From: Caballeronia sp. NK8
GTDB taxonomy: Bacteria; Pseudomonadota; Gammaproteobacteria; Burkholderiales; Burkholderiaceae
Assembly (NCBI RefSeq): GCF_018408855.1
Contig: NZ_AP024322.1
Location: 124,001 to 188,000, forward strand
Length of the DNA stretch: 64,000 nt
Direction: 5' to 3'
Made by a program: the position numbers and the translations under genes. Positions 54,890 to 62,714 of this stretch are shown here, one piece after another. Positions within the stretch are counted from its first letter, which is position 1, and every line of letters begins with the position of its first letter. The notes beneath the pieces are model-generated. The model did no database searches. It was not told the origin of the DNA and saw nothing but the letters and a program-made list of their open reading frames with translations.

Positions 54890-55887
54890 CTGACGCAACC
54901 GCAAACCTGGCTGGCGAACCCGCCGCTTCTGCTTCGTCGCCCACCGCTTACGACGCCACTGCCAAGCAGAAGGCGCAAGCGAAGACGTCGCGCATTCCGA
55001 TCAAGGTCATCCCGATCGAGAAGCTGAAGAAGCCGGAATGGATCCGCGTACGCACGGCGACGGGCAATTCGCGCTTCAACGAGATCAAGCAGATCCTGCG
55101 CGAGCACAATCTGCATACGGTTTGCGAGGAAGCGAGCTGTCCGAACATCGGCGAATGTTTCGGCAAAGGCACCGCGACGTTCATGATCATGGGCGACAAG
55201 TGCACGCGCCGCTGCCCGTTCTGCGACGTCGGCCACGGCCGCCCCGATCCGCTCGATGCGGAAGAGCCGCTGAATCTCGCGCGCACGATCGGCGCGCTGA
55301 AGCTGAAGTATGTGGTGATCACGTCGGTGGACCGCGACGATCTGCGCGATGGCGGCGCGGCGCATTTCGTCGAGTGCATCCGTCACGTTCGCGAGCATTC
55401 GCCGGAAACGCGCATCGAGATCCTGACGCCGGACTTCCGCGGCCGGCTGGATCGCGCGATCGGCATCCTGACCGCCGCTCCGCCCGATGTGATGAACCAC
55501 AATCTGGAAACGGTGCCGCGTCTCTACAAGGAAGCGCGTCCGGGTTCGGATTACCACCATTCACTGAAGTTGCTGAAGGACTTCAAGGCACTGCATCCGG
55601 AAGTCGCGACGAAGTCGGGCCTGATGGTCGGTCTCGGCGAAACGGAAGAGGAAATCCTGCAGGTGATGCGCGATCTGCGCGCGCACGACGTGGACATGCT
55701 GACGATCGGTCAGTATCTGCAGCCGTCGGAGCACCATCTGCCGGTGCGCGCTTATGTGCATCCGGATACGTTCAAGATGTACGAGGAAGAGGCGTACAAG
55801 ATGGGCTTCACGCATGCGGCGGTCGGCGCGATGGTGCGGTCGAGCTATCACGCGGATCTGCAGGCGCATGGGGCGGGGGTGGTTTGA
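54886..55887 (+). CDS. lipA: Lipoyl synthase
   Basis: LipA inserts two sulfurs into the octanoyl chain by radical SAM chemistry. The 333 residues carry the auxiliary cluster cysteines ([13 protein letters not shown]), the radical SAM CxxxCxxC ([11 protein letters not shown]) and the C-terminal RSSYHAD serine that ligates the auxiliary cluster. Start ATG 54886 is inside the lipB stop. A strong terminator follows. Confidence 0.97.
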   Translation: MTDATANLAGEPAASASSPTAYDATAKQKAQAKTSRIPIKVIPIEKLKKPEWIRVRTATGNSRFNEIKQILREHNLHTVCEEASCPNIGECFGKGTATFMIMGDKCTRRCPFCDVGHGRPDPLDAEEPLNLARTIGALKLKYVVITSVDRDDLRDGGAAHFVECIRHVREHSPETRIEILTPDFRGRLDRAIGILTAAPPDVMNHNLETVPRLYKEARPGSDYHHSLKLLKDFKALHPEVATKSGLMVGLGETEEEILQVMRDLRAHDVDMLTIGQYLQPSEHHLPVRAYVHPDTFKMYEEEAYKMGFTHAAVGAMVRSSYHADLQAHGAGVV

Positions 55888-55915
55888 GCGGTTTTGCGCT
55901 GGCTCTGCTTCCGGG

Positions 55916-55946
55916 AAAAACCCACGGAATATCGTGGGTTTTTTTT
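55916..55946 (+). terminator. Intrinsic terminator after lipA
   Basis: A 6-bp GC stem (CCCACG / CGTGGG), extended by A5/T pairs, with a 6-base loop and a T8 tract. Confidence 0.93.
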
Positions 55947-55998
55947 CGAACGCCTGTGCCCGGGGCCGCAACCCCGTCCAGATCACCGGACATCCCCA

Positions 55999-56014
55999 TT
56001 CCGGATTTCCGGAA
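55999..56014. promoter_or_regulatory. Possible DctD upstream activator site
   Basis: TTCCGGATTTCCGGAA, about 70 bases upstream of the sigma-54 -24 element, is a near-palindromic repeat at the usual place for an enhancer-binding activator. DctD, encoded downstream, is the obvious candidate. The assignment rests on position and symmetry. Confidence 0.45.
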
Positions 56015-56083
56015 ACTCAGATTCCGCCTACCCGCGCATCAAAAAATACCGCGACAAATCAGAGGCTTAAAAAGATCTCAAGC

Positions 56084-56099
56084 TGGCATCGCCCTTGCA
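56084..56099 (+). promoter_or_regulatory. Sigma-54 promoter of dctA
   Basis: TGGCATCGCCCTTGCA matches the sigma-54 consensus TGGCAC-N5-TTGCW, with GG (56085-56086) and GC (56097-56098) exactly ten bases apart. It lies about 230 bases before the dctA start, and the gene cluster includes the sigma-54 activator DctD. Confidence 0.88.
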
Positions 56100-56151
56100 C
56101 TATAAACGGCACGGCCCGCGAGCCGCCCATAATATTCAAGGAGACAAACCG

Positions 56152-56181
56152 ATGACCCCTCTCGCATCCAAACGTCCCTGA
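56152..56181 (+). CDS. Possible leader peptide ORF before dctA
   Basis: A 9-codon ORF (MTPLASKRP) with a strong AAGGAGAC site lies in the dctA 5' leader. The dctA start itself has only a weak site. It could regulate dctA translation or be a relic of an upstream gene. There is no evidence that the peptide is made. Confidence 0.35.
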   Translation: MTPLASKRP

Positions 56182-56329
56182 ATCCGTCGACGAAGCGGCT
56201 AACGCTTTCGCGGCGCGATTCGGCGTGCGCGTCCCACAGACTTACCGTGCACGGCAGAAACGCTCCCGCGCGCCAAGGCTCGCCGCTGGCTGACCTTCCG
56301 CCAACCGCTTGTTACTGTCTGGAACCATC
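56182..56329. other. dctA 5' leader
   Basis: 148 bases between the short ORF and dctA, transcribed from the sigma-54 promoter. I see no recognised riboswitch. In a shifted frame (from 56156) an open stretch reads on for about 40 codons, so a decayed small gene is possible. Confidence 0.35.
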
Positions 56330-57619
56330 GTGAAAAAACCTCTTTATAAAGTCCTGTACGTGCAGGTGATCGTGGCCATCATCATCGGCATCGCGCTCGG
56401 GCACTTCTATCCGGCTCTCGCCGCGGACATGAAGCCGCTCGGCGACGGGTTCATCAAACTCATCAAGATGGTGATCGGGCCGATCATCTTCTGTACCGTC
56501 GTGACCGGCATCGCCGGGATGGAGGACATGAAGAAGGTCGGACGCGTCGGCGGCAAGGCGCTGCTTTACTTCGAAGTCGTATCGACGTTCGCGCTGATCC
56601 TCGGCCTCGCCGCGACGCACATCCTGCGGCCCGGCGTCGGCTTCAACGTCGATCCGGCCACGCTCGATCACAAGGCCGTCGACTCGTTCGCGACCAAGGC
56701 GCACGGCCAGAGCACGGTCGACTTCTTCCTGCACCTGATCCCGGACACGCTGGTTTCGGCATTCGCGCAAGGTGAAATCCTGCAGATCCTGCTGATCGCG
56801 CTGCTGTTCGGCTCGGTGCTCGCGCATATCGGCGAGCGCGGCAAGGTGGTGACGACGTTCATCGAAGGTCTGTCGAGCATCCTGTTCGGCATGGTCGGCA
56901 TCATCACCAAGCTCGCCCCGATCGGCGCGTTCGGCGCGATGGCGTTCACCATCGGCAAGTACGGCATCGGCTCGCTGCTCCCGATGCTCAAGCTCATCGG
57001 CACGTTCTATCTGACCTCGATCATCTTCGTCGTCTTCGTGCTCGGCGCGATCGCGCGCATGGTCGGCTTCTCGATCCTGAAATTCGTCGCGTACATCAAG
57101 GAAGAGATGCTGATCGTGCTCGGCACGAGCTCGTCGGAAGCCGCGCTGCCGCAACTGATGCTCAAGCTCGAAAAGCTCGGCTGCTCGCGCTCGGTCGTGG
57201 GTCTCGTCGTGCCGACCGGCTACTCGTTCAATCTCGACGGCACCAACATCTACATGACGATGGCCGTGCTCTTCATCGCGCAGGCGACCAACACCGATCT
57301 CACGTGGGGCCAGCAGCTGACGCTGCTCGCGGTGACCATGCTCACGTCGAAGGGCGCGAGCGGGGTGACGGGCGCGGGCTTCATCACGCTGGCGGCGACG
57401 CTGGCCGTGGTGCCGACGATTCCGCTCGCGGGCATGGTGCTGATTCTCGGCATCGACCGCTTCATGTCGGAATGCCGCGCGCTGACGAACATCGTTGGCA
57501 ACGGCGTGGCGACGGTCGTCGTGTCGGCGTGGGAGAAGGAGCTGGATCGCAGCAAGCTGAAAGCGGCGTTGTCGCGCGATGTCGACGTGACCGATACCGA
57601 AGAAGCGAAGTCGGTCTAA
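56330..57619 (+). CDS. dctA: C4-dicarboxylate transporter DctA
   Basis: A 429-residue sodium- or proton-coupled symporter for succinate, fumarate and malate in the inner membrane (DAACS family). It opens [17 protein letters not shown] from a GTG. Conserved family stretches include [23 protein letters not shown], the serine-rich re-entrant loop [14 protein letters not shown], and [20 protein letters not shown]. Its promoter is sigma-54 type. The dctB and dctD genes follow on the same strand, a sensor-regulator pair for external C4-dicarboxylates. Confidence 0.95.
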   Translation: MKKPLYKVLYVQVIVAIIIGIALGHFYPALAADMKPLGDGFIKLIKMVIGPIIFCTVVTGIAGMEDMKKVGRVGGKALLYFEVVSTFALILGLAATHILRPGVGFNVDPATLDHKAVDSFATKAHGQSTVDFFLHLIPDTLVSAFAQGEILQILLIALLFGSVLAHIGERGKVVTTFIEGLSSILFGMVGIITKLAPIGAFGAMAFTIGKYGIGSLLPMLKLIGTFYLTSIIFVVFVLGAIARMVGFSILKFVAYIKEEMLIVLGTSSSEAALPQLMLKLEKLGCSRSVVGLVVPTGYSFNLDGTNIYMTMAVLFIAQATNTDLTWGQQLTLLAVTMLTSKGASGVTGAGFITLAATLAVVPTIPLAGMVLILGIDRFMSECRALTNIVGNGVATVVVSAWEKELDRSKLKAALSRDVDVTDTEEAKSV

Positions 57620-57646
57620 ACGCGTTCGGCATCCGGACACGCGATC

Positions 57647-59656
57647 ATGCAAGCGGTGAAGCCTCAGTCTGCGAGTGCTTCGCCGCAGTCGTCCGTGGTG
57701 TCCGTGGCGTCCGGCGGGCCGTATCCCGAAGGCGCGTATGCCACAATGACAGATCCTCAACCGCGGGAATCTGCTCACGTGACGCGCCGTATCCTCGTGT
57801 TCTTCGCGCTGTTCGCCGCGCTCGTGGCGTGCTGCGCGCTCACGTGGCATGTCGCGTGGCAAAGCGGCATCGACGAACTCCGGCTCAACGCCGCCGCGCG
57901 CGTCGATCGCACGACCAACACGCTCAAGAGCACGCTCGACCGCTACGAATATCTGCCGTATCTGCTGTCGCGGCATCCTGTCGTGCAGAACGCGCTCGAT
58001 CATCCCGATCCGGCCAACGTCGAACGCGCGAATCGCTATCTCGAAGACCTCAACGCGCGCGCCCACGCGACCGTCACCTACCTGATCCGCGCGAACGGAA
58101 TCAGCGTCGCCGCGAGCAACTGGAACGCCACGGACAGCTTCGTCGGCGTGGACTATAACTTCCGGCCGTATTTCATCGATGCGATGAAAGGCGGCGTCGG
58201 CCGGTTCTTCGGCATCGGCACGATCTCGACGGAACCGGGGTATTACATTTCGCAGCCTGTCTTTCGTGAAGGCACGCGCGAGATCATCGGCGTGGCGGTA
58301 GTGAAGCTCAATCTCGAATGGCTGCAAGGCGCCGATGCGTCCGAGCCGCTCATCGTCACCGATGACCACGGCGTGATCTTTCTCTCGTCGCTGCCGGCGT
58401 GGAAATATCACACGGTGCGGCCGCTGCCGCAGAACATCGAGGCGTCCGTCTACGCGACACGCCAGTACGCGCAGCAAGCGATCACGCCGCTGCCGATGAC
58501 TATCGTGAAGGCGCTCGAAGGCGGCGCGCAGATCGTGCGCGTCGGCGGCGGCGGCAACGGACGTCATGCGCCGGCGTATCTCGCGACATACCGTTCGATC
58601 GGCGAACCCGACTGGCAACTGATCACCATGGCGGCGCTCGATCCCGTCGAGAGCGCCGCGCAGAACGCGGTGATCGTCACGGCGCTCGTGTTCGTGTCGC
58701 TGTGTCTGCTCGCGTTCTACTGGCGCATGCGCCGCGCGCGCGTGCGCGAGATGATCCGCAGCCGCGAGTTGTTGCAGACGGCGTATGCCGAACTGAATCA
58801 GCGGGTCGCGGAGCGCACGGCGGATCTGTCGGAAGCGAACGCGCAGCTCACGAAGGAAGTGAACGAGCGCACGCGCGCGGAGCAGGATTTGCGCGCCGCG
58901 CACGACGAACTCATCCAGGCTAGCAAACTCGCCGCGCTCGGCCAGATGGCGGCGGGCATCACACACGAACTGAATCAGCCGCTGGCCGCGCTGCGCAGCT
59001 TTTCCGACAACACGCGCGTGCTGATCGACCGCGGCGATCAGGCGGCGGCGCGCGAGAATCTCGAAGCGATCGCGTCGCTGACCGAGCGCATGGGCAACAT
59101 CACGAACCAGTTGAAGCTGTTCGTCACGAAAGCGCGGCCGAAGAACGCGCGCGCGGACGTCGCGCGGGCGCTGCGCCAGGTGTTCTCGATGCTGCGTCCG
59201 CGCATGAAGAACGTCGCGATCGAGGTCGCGCCCGAACTGGCGGAGGGCAGCGCGCCCGTGTTCGTGCGCTGCGAGGATCTGCGGCTCGAACAGGTGTTCA
59301 TCAACCTGATCGGCAATGCGCTCGATGCGGTCGCCTCCTGCGACAGGCCGCGCATTGTCGTTGAACTGGAAGCGCGCGAGAACGCGATCGAGATCATCGT
59401 GCGCGACAACGGCCCCGGCATTCCCGCCGACGCGCTGCCGCGTCTGTTCGAACCGTTCTTCACGACGAAGGAAATGGGGCAGGGCCTGGGTCTCGGGCTC
59501 GCGATTTCATCGGCGATAGCGCGTGATTACGGCGGCGCGCTCAGCGCGCGCAATCGCGTCGCGCCGATTGTCGCGGACGGCCCCGAAGGCGGCACGCAAG
59601 CCGACGCGGACGGCTCGTACGGCGCAGAATTCGTATTGACGCTGCGCCGTGCGTAA
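57647..59656 (+). CDS. dctB: C4-dicarboxylate sensor histidine kinase DctB
   Basis: A 669-residue sensor kinase. After a variable N-terminus (another possible start is MTDPQPRES at 57746), TM1 (ILVFFALFAALVACCALTW) leads to a periplasmic double-PAS (PDC) sensor with YNFRPYFIDAMKGGVGRFFGIG, then TM2 near 350. The coiled coil ends in the H box GITHELNQPLAALRSF. The ATPase has IGNALDAV, VRDNGPGIP and GQGLGLGLAIS. It phosphorylates DctD. The coupling to dctD is by overlap of the two frames (59649-59656). Confidence 0.93.
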   Translation: MQAVKPQSASASPQSSVVSVASGGPYPEGAYATMTDPQPRESAHVTRRILVFFALFAALVACCALTWHVAWQSGIDELRLNAAARVDRTTNTLKSTLDRYEYLPYLLSRHPVVQNALDHPDPANVERANRYLEDLNARAHATVTYLIRANGISVAASNWNATDSFVGVDYNFRPYFIDAMKGGVGRFFGIGTISTEPGYYISQPVFREGTREIIGVAVVKLNLEWLQGADASEPLIVTDDHGVIFLSSLPAWKYHTVRPLPQNIEASVYATRQYAQQAITPLPMTIVKALEGGAQIVRVGGGGNGRHAPAYLATYRSIGEPDWQLITMAALDPVESAAQNAVIVTALVFVSLCLLAFYWRMRRARVREMIRSRELLQTAYAELNQRVAERTADLSEANAQLTKEVNERTRAEQDLRAAHDELIQASKLAALGQMAAGITHELNQPLAALRSFSDNTRVLIDRGDQAAARENLEAIASLTERMGNITNQLKLFVTKARPKNARADVARALRQVFSMLRPRMKNVAIEVAPELAEGSAPVFVRCEDLRLEQVFINLIGNALDAVASCDRPRIVVELEARENAIEIIVRDNGPGIPADALPRLFEPFFTTKEMGQGLGLGLAISSAIARDYGGALSARNRVAPIVADGPEGGTQADADGSYGAEFVLTLRRA

Positions 59657-59675
59657 CACTTTGCAGAGGCAAGAC

Positions 59676-61010
59676 ATGACCACCGGTTTGCAGGTGATCT
59701 TTATCGAAGACGACGAACTCGTGCGCCGGGCGAGCGTGCAGAGCCTGCAGCTCGCGGGTTTCGACGTGACCGGCCACGGCAGCGTCGAATCGGCCGCGCG
59801 CGCGATCGACGCGAGTTTCCCCGGCGTGATCGTGAGCGATATCCGCCTGCCCGGCGCGAGCGGCCTCGATCTGCTCGCACAATGCCGCGAACGCGCGCCG
59901 GAAGTGCCGGTGCTTCTCGTCACCGGCCACGGCGACATCTCCATGGCCGTGCAGGCGATGCGCGATGGCGCGTATGACTTCATCGAGAAGCCGTTCGCGT
60001 CCGAACGGCTGATCGAAGCGGTGCGTCGCGCGCTGGAGCGCAGATCGCTGGTGCTCGAAAATCAGGCGCTGCGGCGCGAACTGGCGGGACAAAGCCGCAT
60101 CATCGGGCGCAGTCCGGCGATCGAACAGGTGCGCCGGCTGATCGCGAACATCGCGCCGACGGATGCCTCCGTGCTCATCAACGGCGATACCGGCGCGGGC
60201 AAGGAGCTGATCGCGCGTAGCCTGCATGAAATGTCGCCGCGTCGCGACAAGCCGTTCATCGCGGTGAATTGCGGCGCGCTGCCGGAGCAGATGTTCGAAT
60301 CGGAGATGTTCGGCTACGAGGCCGGCGCGTTCACCGGCGCGCAGAAACGGCGCGTCGGCAAGCTGGAGCACGCATCGGGCGGCACGCTCTTTCTCGATGA
60401 AATCGAAAGCATGCCGCTCTCGCTTCAGGTGAAACTGCTGCGCGTGCTTCAGGACGGCGTGCTGGAGCGGCTCGGCTCGAATCAGCCGGTGCGCGCGAAT
60501 CTGCGCGTCGTCGCGGCCGCCAAGGGCGACATGAACGAGCACGTCGCCGATGGCACGTTCCGTCGCGATTTGTTGTACCGGCTGAACGTGGTGACGATCA
60601 CGCTGCCGCCGCTCAACGAGCGCCGTGAAGATGTCGTGCCGCTCTTCGAGCACTTTCTGCTCGATGCCGCCGTGCGCTACGAGCGGCCCGCGCCGCTCAT
60701 CACGGATCGACAGCGCGCGGAACTGATGCAGCGCGACTGGCCCGGCAATGTGCGCGAACTGCGCAACGCGGCGGACCGCATGGTGCTCGGCATCGTCGAT
60801 GACGGCGGCGCCGCGTTGCTCGATACCTCGACGCAATCGCTCAAGGAGCGCACCGAGCTATTCGAGCGCGCGGTAATTTCAGAAGCGCTGGAGCAGTGCG
60901 GCGGCGCGGTCGCGGTGGCGGCGGATCGGCTGCAACTCGGCAAGGCGACGCTGTACGAGAAGATCAAGCGCTATGGAATCGTCGTGAAGGGCGATTCGTC
61001 CGAGCGATAA
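59676..61010 (+). CDS. dctD: Sigma-54-dependent response regulator DctD
   Basis: A 444-residue NtrC-type activator. Receiver domain: FIEDDELVRRA, phospho-Asp in VIVSDIRLPGASG and Lys in FIEKPFAS. AAA+ domain: Walker A GDTGAGKELIA, the sigma-54 contact loop EAGAFTGAQKRR and Walker B GGTLFLDEIE. C-terminal Fis-type HTH: GGAVAVAADRLQLGKATLYEKIKRY. The start MTTGLQVIF follows GAGG; a GTG at 59649 is in frame. It activates the sigma-54 promoter before dctA. Confidence 0.95.
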   Translation: MTTGLQVIFIEDDELVRRASVQSLQLAGFDVTGHGSVESAARAIDASFPGVIVSDIRLPGASGLDLLAQCRERAPEVPVLLVTGHGDISMAVQAMRDGAYDFIEKPFASERLIEAVRRALERRSLVLENQALRRELAGQSRIIGRSPAIEQVRRLIANIAPTDASVLINGDTGAGKELIARSLHEMSPRRDKPFIAVNCGALPEQMFESEMFGYEAGAFTGAQKRRVGKLEHASGGTLFLDEIESMPLSLQVKLLRVLQDGVLERLGSNQPVRANLRVVAAAKGDMNEHVADGTFRRDLLYRLNVVTITLPPLNERREDVVPLFEHFLLDAAVRYERPAPLITDRQRAELMQRDWPGNVRELRNAADRMVLGIVDDGGAALLDTSTQSLKERTELFERAVISEALEQCGGAVAVAADRLQLGKATLYEKIKRYGIVVKGDSSER

Positions 61011-61040
61011 AAAAGCCCGCTGGTTGTCGCCAGCGGGCTT
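61008..61040. terminator. Terminator between dctD and the TlpA-like gene
   Basis: A 9-bp perfect stem (GCCCGCTGG / CCAGCGGGC) with an A6 run on its left, so it is strongest for the minus-strand gene at 61061. It can also end the dctD transcript. Confidence 0.8.
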
Positions 61041-61060
61041 CGTGTCGGTGTCGAAAGCGC

Positions 61061-61597
61061 TCAGGCCGAACCGAGCGCCTTGTCGAGCAGTTGGTCCAGC
61101 TCCGCGAACGTCGGCTCGCCGACATAGCGCTTCAAAATCTTCCCGTTCTTGTCGATGACGAAGGTCGTCGGCGTCAGTTGCACGTTGCCGAACTGCTTCG
61201 CCGCGCTGCCGTCGTCCATCGCGACCTTGAAGGGCAGGTTGCGCGTCTGCGCGTAATTGCTGACGTACATCGGCGCGTCGTAGTTCATCGCTACCGCGAC
61301 GAATTCCAGGCCGCGGCCCTTGAACTTGTTGTACGTGTCGATCATCTGCGGCATTTCCTTCATGCAGGTCTCGCAGCTCGTCGCCCAGAAGTTGACGAGA
61401 TAGACCTTGCCTTTCAGATCGCCGGACGTGGATATCTTCTGCCCCGAGAGCAGCGTGAAGGTCGCGTCCGGCACTTTCTGCTGGCCGCCGAAGGCGAAAT
61501 ACCCGGTACAGGCGATCACGCCCGCGACGAGCGCCATCACGATATAGCGCAGCGGGCTCTTGGCGCGCGTGGATGTGTCTTGCGTGGCTTGGGACAT
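61061..61597 (-). CDS. TlpA/ResA-like membrane-anchored thioredoxin
   Basis: A 178-residue thiol-disulfide reductase anchored by an N-terminal helix (IVMALVAGVIACTGYFAF). The thioredoxin fold has the active site VNFWATSCETCMKEMPQM (CETC) and a cis-Pro in QLTPTTFVIDKNG. Such proteins reduce periplasmic cysteines, for example during cytochrome c or oxidase assembly. No ccm genes are in view. Start ATG 61597 (MSQATQDTS). Confidence 0.9.
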   Translation of the reverse strand: MSQATQDTSTRAKSPLRYIVMALVAGVIACTGYFAFGGQQKVPDATFTLLSGQKISTSGDLKGKVYLVNFWATSCETCMKEMPQMIDTYNKFKGRGLEFVAVAMNYDAPMYVSNYAQTRNLPFKVAMDDGSAAKQFGNVQLTPTTFVIDKNGKILKRYVGEPTFAELDQLLDKALGSA

Positions 61598-61734
61598 GTG
61601 AAACCTCGGATTGCTCTCCCGCAAACGGCGGAGACTGCTGCGTATTCTAGCGCCAATTTCGGGATGAGTTCGTGACGCGCCGATAGGTCCGGCATTGCAG
61701 CGCGATAATGATGGTTTTCACGCTGCGATTCGTC

Positions 61735-62337
61735 ATGAAGCGAGTTTTATCTGTGGTTCCTGTCTGCTTTGGGCGCGCGGCCGCGCGCTTTCTTCCGATG
61801 ATTGCTTCGCCCGCGCGATTGCTGTGCGGATCTGTCGCATGCGCCGCGTTGCTCGCGTGCACGCCGTCGTATGACTGGCGCACGGTGATGAACAACGACG
61901 ACGGCTACGAAGTGACATTGCCCGCGAAGCCGCGCGCGAACGAACGGAAAATCGAAATCGCCGGCCAGCCGATGACCATGCGTATGCAGACCGCCGAAGC
62001 CGGCGATGCGGTGTTCGCCGTCGGCGCCGTGGTATTGCCGAGCGCCGATCCGGCATTGCAGCGCGCGACGCTCGACTTTCTTCAGCAAGGCCTCGCGCGC
62101 AACGTGAACGCGACGCCATCCGCGCGCGCGACGCAAATCGAACTGGCGGCGGGCGGTCGCGTGCTCGGCAGCGAGATCGAAGTGAAGGGAGAAAGCGGAG
62201 AGAAGCGCGAAGCGCGAACGATCCATGCGCGGTTCGTCGCGCGCGGCGCGCATGTTTATCAGCTTGTGATCGTGTCTGACAAGCCGCCGCCCCGGGAGCA
62301 GGCCGACCAGTTCTTTACGTCCTTCAAACTGTTTTAG
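61735..62337 (+). CDS. Hypothetical lipoprotein
   Basis: About 200 residues. A long hydrophobic N-terminus ends in a lipobox (ALLACTPSYDW), so it is probably lipidated. The mature part reads NNDDGYEVTLPAKPRANERKIEI and VYQLVIVSDKPPPREQADQFFTSFKLF. It resembles proteins found once per genome in Burkholderia, but I cannot name a family or function. The start is uncertain: ATG 61798 (MIASPARLL) gives a tidier signal peptide. Confidence 0.65.
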   Translation: MKRVLSVVPVCFGRAAARFLPMIASPARLLCGSVACAALLACTPSYDWRTVMNNDDGYEVTLPAKPRANERKIEIAGQPMTMRMQTAEAGDAVFAVGAVVLPSADPALQRATLDFLQQGLARNVNATPSARATQIELAAGGRVLGSEIEVKGESGEKREARTIHARFVARGAHVYQLVIVSDKPPPREQADQFFTSFKLF

Positions 62338-62714
62338 AGGAAGCCTTCGAATTCTGCGAGCACTGACTTAACAAGGCCCTTAGGCTGTGTAAGAAAAGCA
62401 AAGTTCCTTCGTAAGTTTACGCGCTAATCCACGGATTCATATGGACTTTTTCCGCTATCCACAATGTCTGTGGATAACTGTGTGGAAAAGAGTGTGCGCT
62501 AGCGCCCAAAAGCCCAATTGATGCGGTTTACGTTACTTTGCCTGCGTTCGCGGCAAGTTAAATAATTCAATAAAATCAATGGTCTGCGAAATGAGCGCGA
62601 ATCAGGGGTTTGATCGGAGGAAAATGCGGCCCGGATCGCTTCAGTGTGCATAAGTCAAGTCTTGACAAGCAGTTTTCCACTAGCAGGGCTCGGGCCAGTT
62701 TCGCCGGATCGCCT
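62338..62714. other. AT-rich gene-free region with DnaA boxes
   Basis: 377 bases without a supported gene. It has an inverted pair of DnaA boxes, CTATCCACA (62455-62463, one mismatch) and a perfect TGTGGATAA (62469-62477), followed by TGTGTGGAA. AT-rich stretches lie on both sides (for example GTTAAATAATTCAATAAAAT). Nothing else recognisable. Confidence 0.6.
62455..62487. promoter_or_regulatory. DnaA box cluster
   Basis: CTATCCACA and TGTGGATAA face each other across 5 bases, and a third, weaker box (TGTGTGGAA) follows directly. The pair could also form a hairpin. DnaA may bind here. Confidence 0.6.

Noticed and set aside
56312..58966. An 884-codon open frame on the minus strand over dctA and dctB
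   Set aside because: It runs antisense across two recognised genes and its translation is Arg/His-rich without domains; a codon-bias shadow.
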